Below are positions 57,759 through 64,000 of a stretch of DNA of 64,000 nucleotides, piece after piece (the first letter of the stretch is position 1; the number at the start of each line of letters is the position of its first letter). Position numbers and translations under genes: made by a program. The notes under the pieces are model-generated. The model was not told the DNA's origin. It saw only the letters and a list, made by a program, of their open reading frames with translations, and made no database searches. This DNA is from Anaerolineales bacterium (GTDB lineage Bacteria > Chloroflexota > Anaerolineae > Anaerolineales > UBA11858), in the NCBI GenBank assembly GCA_028278545.1, contig JANQED010000033.1:1-64000 (forward strand). The letters are read 5' to 3'.

Positions 57759-57780
57759 AGATATCGAAGTGTGAATGGGA

Positions 57781-60315
57781 TCAGGCTGCTGCCATCATCT
57801 CTTCTGGTTCATCCTCGGATGAGTCGGCTTTCCCTTCGGTGTTGAGCAAAACGATCTCGGGTTCGTCGTCCTCGGTTGGCTCAATATCCACGAGCACGGT
57901 ATCCCCGATCTTGAATGTGCCCGCCAGAATGGCATCGGACAGCGGCTGTTCTATATTCTGCTGGATCACACGGCGCAGCGGGCGGGCGCCCATGTCGGGG
58001 TCGTATCCCAGGTCGGCCAGTAGATTGACCGCCTCAGGCGTGACGTCCATGGTGATAGCTTGTTCGACCAGCCGAGCGGCGACTTTGTCCAGCTCCAGTC
58101 CGACGATCTCTGTAAGGTTTTCTTTGCTCAAAGACCGGAAGACGATCACGCTGTCGAGACGGTTGACAAACTCGGGGCGGAAAGCCTGTTTCAGCTTTTT
58201 CGTCAGTCCCTTGTGCATATCTCGATAGGCCAGGCGTTCATCCATTTCCTTGTCGCGTTTGAGTTGGAAGCCGACGGTTTTCTCTTTGATCTCTCTTGCT
58301 CCAATGTTGGAGGTCATCACGATGATGGCGTTGCGGAAGTCAACTTTGCGACCTTTGGCATCGGTGAGATGGCCCTCTTCCATAATTTGGAGCAGCATGT
58401 TGTGGGCGTCGGGGTGCGCCTTCTCGATTTCGTCGAATACGATGATGGAGTAAGGTTTTCGGCGGATGGCCTCCGTGAGTTGGCCGGCTTCATCGTAGCC
58501 GATATACCCAGGAGGAGCCCCGACCAGTCTGCTGACCGAGTGGCGTTCCATGAATTCAGACATATCAAGCTGGATCAGCGCTTCTTCACTGCCGAAGAGG
58601 AATTTTGCCAGCGCTTTGGTCAATTCCGTCTTGCCTACACCGGTGGGTCCCAGGAAGACAAAGGAACCAATCGGGCGCTTGGGGTCTTTCAGGCCCGCTC
58701 TACCCCGGCGCACGGCCTTGGATATGGTCTGGATGGCTTCCCCTTGCCCAACGATGAATTTTCGCAACTCATCTTCCATCTGGAGCAGACGCTCAGATTC
58801 TGCCTCGGCCATTTGCATCACCGGCACGCCCGTCCACATGGCGACGACCTCGGCGATGTCATCAGAAGTGACATTGGGGCTGGTTTCGCGGTCCCAGGTG
58901 GTGCGCAGCCGTTCGAGTTCGGCTTCGATCTCGCCTTGCTGCTGCTGCAAGCCTTGAACATCTGCCTGGCTAGTTTCGGCATCATTGGCTTCTTCAACCT
59001 GCTTGCGAATATCTCGCAGTGCGGAGGTCAACTCCTTGGTTGTTTGGGCGATGGGGCTTTTATACATGCGCACACGCGAGGCGGCCTCATCGATCAGGTC
59101 AATGGCTTTATCGGGGAGGAAGCGGTCGGATACATAGCGTGTTGACAGGCTTGTGGCCGATTCCAGGGCTTCATCCAGAATGGAAAGCTGGTGGTGGGCT
59201 TCATAAGCCGGGCGGATACCCCTCAGAATTTCAATAGTTTCTTCAGGGGTAGGCTCTTCAACGAAGATCGGTTGGAAGCGCCGTTCGAGGGCGGCATCGC
59301 TCTCGATGTGCTTTCGATATTCATCCAGGGTGGTCGCGCCGATGACCTGGAGTTCGCCGCGAGAAAGGGCCGGCTTCAAGATGTTGGCAGCATCCATGGC
59401 TGATCCAGCCGAACCAGCGCCCACCAGCATGTGCACCTCGTCGATGAAGAGGATGGAGTCCGATGATTTAAGCTCCTGGATCACCCGTTTGAGACGATCT
59501 TCGAACTGCCCCCGGTACATGGTTCCTGCGACCAGCGACCCCACATCGAGTTGTAAGACTCGTTTCCCCAGCAGAGGAATGGGCACTTCGCCCTCCAGGA
59601 TCCTCTGGGCTAGACCTTCCACGATGGCGGTTTTGCCGACGCCGGGTTCGCCGGTCAGGGCGGGGTTGTTCTTGGTTCGCCGGGCCAGGATCTGGACGAC
59701 GCGTTCAATCTCCATTTGACGGCCAATGACCGGGTCTAGCTTGTCATTTTCGGCCAACTGGGTGAGATCGGTGGCAAGCTGATCAACCAGGGGGGTCTTG
59801 GACTTGGATTTGCCTTTGCCTTCGGCTTCCTTAGCCTGTTGCCGGCGCTGTTGGCGTCTCTCGCGCTGCGAAGATTTGGTTTCTTTCAGGATTCGATGGG
59901 TCTGGCGGCGAACCTGCTCGGGGGTGACACCCAATTGGGTCAAGGCGTCGATGGCGATGCCTTCGTCGAGTTCCATAGTGCCCAGGAGCAAGTGCTCGAC
60001 ACCGATATAGTGATGCCCCAATTGGCGAGCTTGCTCGACGGCCAGTTCGAGCACCTTCTGCGTGCCAGGGGAAAGGGTTGGGCGTCTGGTAGTGTACTCG
60101 CCCAAGCCGACCATTCTCTCGATGAGTTTCTTGACACGATCAAATTCCAGGCCAAGTTCCCGTAGAACTCGCCCAGCTATGCCGCCATCTTCCAGCATCA
60201 AGCCTAAAAGGAGATGCTCGGTTCCAATATAATTGTGACGCATTCGCTCGGCTTCTTCGTGCGCCAAGCTAAGCACCCGCCGTGCCCTCTGCGTAAACCT
60301 TTCCATGTTTGACAT
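57781..60315 (-). CDS. clpC: ATP-dependent Clp protease ATP-binding subunit ClpC
   Basis: 844 aa AAA+ unfoldase. Two Clp N repeats (1-145), AAA1 with GEPGVGKT (222-229), a ClpC-type middle region (about 400-460), AAA2 with GPTGVGKT, and a C-terminal D2-small domain. The middle domain is short, as in ClpC rather than ClpB. Acidic tail [11 protein letters not shown]. It feeds substrates to ClpP. A strong ribosome binding site AGGAGGT (60327-60321) precedes ATG 60315. No mcsA/mcsB/ctsR genes adjoin it. Confidence 0.96.
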   Translation of the reverse strand: MSNMERFTQRARRVLSLAHEEAERMRHNYIGTEHLLLGLMLEDGGIAGRVLRELGLEFDRVKKLIERMVGLGEYTTRRPTLSPGTQKVLELAVEQARQLGHHYIGVEHLLLGTMELDEGIAIDALTQLGVTPEQVRRQTHRILKETKSSQRERRQQRRQQAKEAEGKGKSKSKTPLVDQLATDLTQLAENDKLDPVIGRQMEIERVVQILARRTKNNPALTGEPGVGKTAIVEGLAQRILEGEVPIPLLGKRVLQLDVGSLVAGTMYRGQFEDRLKRVIQELKSSDSILFIDEVHMLVGAGSAGSAMDAANILKPALSRGELQVIGATTLDEYRKHIESDAALERRFQPIFVEEPTPEETIEILRGIRPAYEAHHQLSILDEALESATSLSTRYVSDRFLPDKAIDLIDEAASRVRMYKSPIAQTTKELTSALRDIRKQVEEANDAETSQADVQGLQQQQGEIEAELERLRTTWDRETSPNVTSDDIAEVVAMWTGVPVMQMAEAESERLLQMEDELRKFIVGQGEAIQTISKAVRRGRAGLKDPKRPIGSFVFLGPTGVGKTELTKALAKFLFGSEEALIQLDMSEFMERHSVSRLVGAPPGYIGYDEAGQLTEAIRRKPYSIIVFDEIEKAHPDAHNMLLQIMEEGHLTDAKGRKVDFRNAIIVMTSNIGAREIKEKTVGFQLKRDKEMDERLAYRDMHKGLTKKLKQAFRPEFVNRLDSVIVFRSLSKENLTEIVGLELDKVAARLVEQAITMDVTPEAVNLLADLGYDPDMGARPLRRVIQQNIEQPLSDAILAGTFKIGDTVLVDIEPTEDDEPEIVLLNTEGKADSSEDEPEEMMAAA

Positions 60316-60352
60316 GGACTACCTCCTAAGAAATTGTAAGAGCGGGTGATTC

Positions 60353-60374
60353 AAAAAACCAATGACTTTGGTTT
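60353..60374 (-). promoter_or_regulatory. Terminator-like hairpin in the clpC leader
   Basis: Minus strand AAACCAA-AGTCA-TTGGTTT followed by TTTG, about 40 nt before the start. It could attenuate transcription. The rest of 60316-60519 shows no further clear signal and no CIRCE. Confidence 0.35.
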
Positions 60375-60519
60375 CGCGGGCTCTCTCATCCTGGTGACAT
60401 AGTCGTTTTAAGGTAGAGAACCCTTACGTCTTGCTGTTTAAATTAATTCTACCAGGGTTTGTCCAAATTGATGCACAGGGATGGATTTCTTATAAAAATC
60501 TAATGCACCAACTAATGAA

Positions 60520-60545
60520 CAGGCGCACCTGATCAGGTGCGCCTG
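60520..60545 (-). terminator. 26-bp perfect palindrome after rpsA
   Basis: CAGGCGCACCTGA followed directly by its complement TCAGGTGCGCCTG, 14 nt after the rpsA stop. It folds into a very stable stem. The downstream minus-strand sequence (TTCATTAG) has few T, so it may be a 3'-end stabiliser as well as a terminator. Confidence 0.65.
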
Positions 60546-60559
60546 GAAGTCACGCTGGT

Positions 60560-62281
60560 TTAGGCCTCTTCTTCAGGGCTTGTTTCGTCGTCTGGAGGTG
60601 GTTCGGCCTCCGGTGTGTCTGTGTCTTCGGCTTCGGGTTCTTTAACGGGGGGCTCTTCTTCCGTTGCAGGCTCCGCCTCCTCGATCTCTGGCGCTTCGTT
60701 TTCGACTTCGACTTCGGCCTCAGCTTCCGTTTCTGCAGCGGCTTCGGGTTCTTCAACGGGGGGATCTTCCTCCGCCGTAGGCTCCGCCTCTTCGATCTCA
60801 GGTGCTTCGGCCTCAGCTTCCGTTTCTACGGCGGCTTCTGTGGCATCTTCTTCAGGGCTTGTTTCGTCGTCTGGAGGTGATTCGGTCTCCGGTGTGTCTG
60901 TGTCTTCGACTTCGGGTTCTTCAACGGAGGGTTCTTCTTCCGTTGAAGGCTCCGTCTCTTCGATCTCCAGCGCTACGGCCTCGACTTCGGCCTCAGCTTC
61001 CGTTTCTACAGCGGCTTCGGGAGCCTCTGCTTCCATTTCTGCTTCGATCTCCGGAGCAGTTTCTTCATCATAAGGAGATTCGAAAGAGGCATCGACTTCG
61101 TCTTTGACCATCTTCCAATCCAGGTCGATGTAGGCGCCCGAGTCGACCTTGCGCAAGCTAAGGCCAATGCGGAACTTCTCCCGGTCGATGTTGATGATGC
61201 GCAACGTCCGTGTATCGCCAACTTTGACGACCTCTTTGGGGTGCTCAACCCGATCCGGGCTGAGTTCTGAGATATGGATCAGCCCTTCGAGGTCGCGGTC
61301 CTCCAATTTGGCAAAGGCGCCGAAGTCCGTCAGGTGGGTGATCGTGCCTTCGATCAATTGCCCCTCTTTGAGGTCTTTGACTTTGACCAGCCAGGGGTTT
61401 TCCTGGAGCTGGCGAATGGACAGACCAATGCGCTTGCGCTCCTGATCGAGACTGATGATCTTGACTTCTACTTCTTCACCGATCTTGAGCACATCTTTGG
61501 GATGTTTGATGCGTTCCCAAGAGATCTCGGACAGATGGACGAGTCCGTCGGCGCCGTCGATGTTGACGAAAGCGCCGAAGTTGGCCAGACTGGTAACGCG
61601 TCCCTTGTTGACAGTGCCCACTTCCAGTTCGTCCAGGAGGCGGTCTTTGAGTGTTTCGCGGGTTTCGTTCAGTGCCTTACGTTCTGAAAGGATCAGACGG
61701 CGGCGTGAGCGGTCCACTTCGATGACAGTCACCTCAATGGGTTCGCCGATCAACTTACCCCAGCGCGTCTCCGGGGAGTCGCCGGTCGTACGGCGGGTGA
61801 GGCTGATCTGCGAGCCGGGCACGAAACCTCTTAGCTTCCCTATAGGAACAAGAAGCCCTCCTTTGTTGAAACCGGATATCTCCCCTGCGTAGACGCCGCC
61901 GGTTTCTTTGAGCTCCTCAACGAGTTCCCAGTCCATTTCCTCCTGAGCACGAATAAAGGAAACAGTCAGGTTGCCGTTGCGGTCCTCGGGGGTAAGGATG
62001 TACACTTTGATAGGCTGCCCTACCTCAAAGCCTTCAAGGACTTCCGTGTCAATTTGATCCAATTCTCTGCCGGTGATAATCCCCTCCGATTTGGCACCAA
62101 TACTGACCAGAATCTCGGAACCCGAGATGGCGGCGATGGTTCCATCTCTAAGTTCTCCAGACTTCGGCAAGTCAATGTCCAGACCCTCTTCGTACAGCAG
62201 TTCTTCCATCGAGGGTTGGGGCGATTCCTCTACTTCTTCCTCCGCGATGTTTTCTTCGACGAGAGTTTCACTATCGTTCAT
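60560..62281 (-). CDS. rpsA: 30S ribosomal protein S1-like, with long acidic repeat tail
   Basis: 573 aa from ATG 62281 (ATG 62290 and a TTG at 62299 are alternatives). Four S1 RNA-binding domains lie at about 45-110, 125-195, 212-285 and 297-370; GTVNKGRVTSLANFGAFVNI and IEGTITHLTDFGAFAKLEDR are the clearest. Residues about 390-573 are an acidic low-complexity tail of repeated blocks (EIEEAEPTAEEDPPVEEPEA and EDTDTPE ... SPPDDETSPEE, each seen twice). S1 binds mRNA for initiation; the tail is unusual and of unknown role. Strong promoter upstream. Confidence 0.93.
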   Translation of the reverse strand: MNDSETLVEENIAEEEVEESPQPSMEELLYEEGLDIDLPKSGELRDGTIAAISGSEILVSIGAKSEGIITGRELDQIDTEVLEGFEVGQPIKVYILTPEDRNGNLTVSFIRAQEEMDWELVEELKETGGVYAGEISGFNKGGLLVPIGKLRGFVPGSQISLTRRTTGDSPETRWGKLIGEPIEVTVIEVDRSRRRLILSERKALNETRETLKDRLLDELEVGTVNKGRVTSLANFGAFVNIDGADGLVHLSEISWERIKHPKDVLKIGEEVEVKIISLDQERKRIGLSIRQLQENPWLVKVKDLKEGQLIEGTITHLTDFGAFAKLEDRDLEGLIHISELSPDRVEHPKEVVKVGDTRTLRIINIDREKFRIGLSLRKVDSGAYIDLDWKMVKDEVDASFESPYDEETAPEIEAEMEAEAPEAAVETEAEAEVEAVALEIEETEPSTEEEPSVEEPEVEDTDTPETESPPDDETSPEEDATEAAVETEAEAEAPEIEEAEPTAEEDPPVEEPEAAAETEAEAEVEVENEAPEIEEAEPATEEEPPVKEPEAEDTDTPEAEPPPDDETSPEEEA

Positions 62282-62319
62282 CAATATCATACACTCCAAT
62301 TTTGTGAGATCGACGGTAC

Positions 62320-62348
62320 ATTATAAGTGCTAAGAGATAACTTGGCAA
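62320..62348 (-). promoter_or_regulatory. Sigma-70 promoter of rpsA
   Basis: TTGCCA (62348-62343), exactly 17 nt, TATAAT (62325-62320). Expected start near 62313, leader about 30 nt. Confidence 0.82.
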
Positions 62349-62400
62349 CCTTTATGGTAAGATTGTCGCGAACTTTTTAATCTACCAGAGAAGAGACTCA

Positions 62401-63486
62401 ATGCCAACGATTTACCCCTTTACAGCGATTGTCGGCCAGGAGAGGATGAAGCGGGCGCTGATCTTGAATGCGGTTTCCCCCCGCATTGGCGGCGTCTTGA
62501 TCCGCGGTGAGCGCGGGACGGCGAAGTCAACGGCGGCGCGCGCTCTGGCTGCCTTGCTGCCTCAGGTGAAGGTGATCAGCCAGTGCCGCTTTGGCTGCGA
62601 CCCTGAACGATCGCACACCTGGTGTACGGAATGCCGCGAGCGTGCCGACCAGGATGTCGAGCTGCGCACCACTCCTTTTGTGAACCTCCCCGTCTCGGCG
62701 ACCGAGGACCGCGTTGTGGGTACGCTGGATATCGAGAAGGCCATTCAAAAGGGGGAGCGGCATTTTGAACCCGGGGTGCTGGCGGCTGCCAACAGGGGGC
62801 TGCTGTATATCGATGAAGTCAACCTGCTGGATGATCATGTGGTAGACCTCTTGCTGGACTCCGCGGCGATGGGCATGAATATTGTCGAGAGGGAGGGTAT
62901 CTCCTTCAGCCACCCGGCGCGCTTCATCTTGGTGGGGACGATGAACCCCGAAGAGGGCGATCTGCGCCCTCAGTTGTTGGACCGCTTTGCGCTCTCCGTA
63001 GATATCCATGGCATTCGTTCTCCCCAGGAACGGGTTTTCATTATGGAGCGCAATCTGGCCTTTGAAGGGGAGCCTGAGGGCTTCCGTCAGCAGTGGATCG
63101 ACAAGGAACAAGAGATCTCGGCACAAATCGAACGCGCCCGCAAGCTTGTGGGGCAGGTGAAATACACTCGTAGAGATTTGCTCTCCATCGCGGCTTTGAG
63201 CGCTTCTTTGAATGTGGACGGCCACCGCTCGGACCTGGTGATCCTGAAAGCGGCTCGCGCTCACGCGGCATTCGAGGGCCGCCGTCAGGTCACCGAACGG
63301 GATATCGCCCTGGCTGCCGAGTTGGCTTTTCCCCATCGCATCAAGCGCGGCCCCTTCGACCAGGCTGATATCGGTTTCGATGAGTTGCAGGAACGCATTG
63401 AGCAGTTGCAGGGGGCCTCTGCGCCGATGGAAGAACGACAACCCGGGTCCGAACAGCAGGAAGTCGACGAAAAAAAAAAGCCGTAG
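62401..63486 (+). CDS. AAA+ ATPase subunit of a magnesium/cobalt-chelatase-type enzyme (ChlI-like), zero-frame product
   Basis: 361 aa. Walker A GERGTAKS (36-43), four Cys insert C62, C66, C75, C78 ([20 protein letters not shown]), Walker B-type [13 protein letters not shown] and the arginine region [20 protein letters not shown]. This is the ChlI/BchI small subunit, which in this family (TIGR02442-type putative cobaltochelatase) is normally followed in the same chain by a ChlD-like von Willebrand domain. Here the frame ends at TAG 63484 straight after an A10 run, and the ChlD part continues in the -1 frame. An acidic linker begins near residue 340. Confidence 0.93.
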   Translation: MPTIYPFTAIVGQERMKRALILNAVSPRIGGVLIRGERGTAKSTAARALAALLPQVKVISQCRFGCDPERSHTWCTECRERADQDVELRTTPFVNLPVSATEDRVVGTLDIEKAIQKGERHFEPGVLAAANRGLLYIDEVNLLDDHVVDLLLDSAAMGMNIVEREGISFSHPARFILVGTMNPEEGDLRPQLLDRFALSVDIHGIRSPQERVFIMERNLAFEGEPEGFRQQWIDKEQEISAQIERARKLVGQVKYTRRDLLSIAALSASLNVDGHRSDLVILKAARAHAAFEGRRQVTERDIALAAELAFPHRIKRGPFDQADIGFDELQERIEQLQGASAPMEERQPGSEQQEVDEKKKP

Positions 63487-63520
63487 CTGATGACGTCGGC
63501 GAGGAGAGAGACGAGTCCTC
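63458..63520 (+). other. Predicted programmed -1 frameshift site
   Basis: AGGAAG (63458-63463), then 10 nt, then A-AAA-AAG (63474-63480) in the zero frame, stop TAG at 63484-63486, and a short stem GAGGA (63501-63505)/TCCTC (63516-63520). Upstream Shine-Dalgarno-like element, heptamer and hairpin in this order match the E. coli dnaX frameshift cassette. The run of ten A also allows transcriptional slippage. Confidence 0.7.
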
Positions 63521-64000
63521 CCGGGCCCCGGCAGAACCGGCCAAGCAGGAGGTCTTCGATTCATCTTCGTCTAACTGGTGGGAAGGGGGAGAAAAAGTAA
63601 AATCTGGTGAGTCATTCGACGCTAAAAAACTGGAGACGCCCCTAGATCGTCTCTCGCGCCGCCGGAGCGGCCGTCGTTCGCGCACGCGCACAGAGCGCAA
63701 GCGCGGGCGGTATATTCAAGCCCGACCAGCCGGTGGGAAAACCAGCGATATCGCTTTCGATGCCACCATCCGCGCTGCCGCGCCTTATCAGAAAGAACGC
63801 CAGGAGCAGCGCAAGGAAGTGGCCTTCGCCATTCGCTCTCAAGATTTGCAGCAAAAAGTGCGCGTCAAGCAGACCGCCAACTTGGTGGTCTTTGTGGTGG
63901 ATGCCTCCTGGTCTATGGCGGTTGCTGAACGCATGGCTGCCACGAAGGGAGCTATCCTCTCCCTGCTGACCGATGCCTATCAGAGGCGAGATCGAGTGGG
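63480..64000 (+). CDS. ChlD-like von Willebrand (VWA) part of the chelatase, -1 frame, 3'-truncated
   Basis: Open to the window edge in the frame one base behind the ChlI-like part. It starts with an acidic linker ([11 protein letters not shown]), then the Arg-rich [18 protein letters not shown] and [15 protein letters not shown] typical of ChlD/BchD, then a VWA domain with the MIDAS motif DASWSM. No ATG, GTG or TTG occurs in frame before GTG 63819, which would remove the conserved Arg-rich and [11 protein letters not shown] parts, so independent initiation is unlikely. It is best read as the C-terminal half of a frameshifted fusion protein. Confidence 0.85.

Noticed and set aside
63819-64000. 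Independent start of the ChlD-like gene at GTG 63819
   Set aside because: It would drop the Arg-rich and [11 protein letters not shown] parts conserved in the family and has no ribosome binding site.

Overview
The window looks like bacterial chromosome, most likely from an uncultured or little-studied member of the Chloroflexota (Anaerolineae/Caldilineae-like). This rests on protein resemblance only: Ser/Thr kinases with extracytoplasmic helical repeats, many TPR proteins with Pro/Thr-rich linkers, a fused glycyl-tRNA synthetase, an F420-dependent LLM oxidoreductase, RNase J, HrcA/CIRCE-type groESL control and no outer-membrane or LPS genes. Base composition is moderately G+C-rich. Several starts carry a TANNNT box 6-7 nt before the ATG and no Shine-Dalgarno, which suggests leaderless mRNAs. 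No rRNA, CRISPR array or transposase is visible; there is one tRNA (Glu-CTC).

Layout. 1-6.2 kb: rarA (cut by the left edge), a short-chain dehydrogenase coupled to a membrane protein, a receptor-type Ser/Thr kinase and a divergent actin/Hsp70-like ATPase with a C-terminal FHA domain. 6.4-22.4 kb: the unusual accessory region. It holds a HerA-like ATPase, a small Cys-motif protein, three acidic proteins that share an N-terminal segment (one ending in six near-identical 68-residue repeats), three radical-SAM proteins, and on the opposite strand an operon of zinc-binding mini-protein, double-FHA protein, PqqD-M50 protease fusion, ECF sigma factor, a small protein with a Nif11/Franean1_4349-like tail, and an M16 peptidase. 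I read this as a candidate, apparently undescribed, radical-SAM peptide- or protein-modification system with its own recognition domains, proteases and regulator. 22.5-27.6 kb: Ada, an MmeI-type restriction-modification enzyme, an MNT/HEPN pair and tRNA-Glu.

27.7-42.3 kb: mostly housekeeping and metabolism: C39-like protease, aldo/keto reductase, ribosomal protein L9, a RodZ-like protein, rimO, a bisphosphate nucleotidase, GT-C membrane enzymes, CopD, thioesterase, M42 peptidase, LLM oxidoreductase and pcm. 42.4-62.3 kb: RNase J, groESL behind a perfect CIRCE, two TPR paralogues, fused glyQS, a DsbA-like protein, a second HEPN/MNT pair, dus, an SPL-type radical SAM protein, radA, clpC and rpsA.

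62.4-64.0 kb: a chelatase-type AAA+ subunit whose frame stops just after an A-AAA-AAG slippery heptamer. The von Willebrand (ChlD-like) part continues in the -1 frame without a usable start codon. Programmed frameshifting that makes both the small subunit and the fused protein is the simplest reading, and the flanking signals resemble E. coli dnaX.
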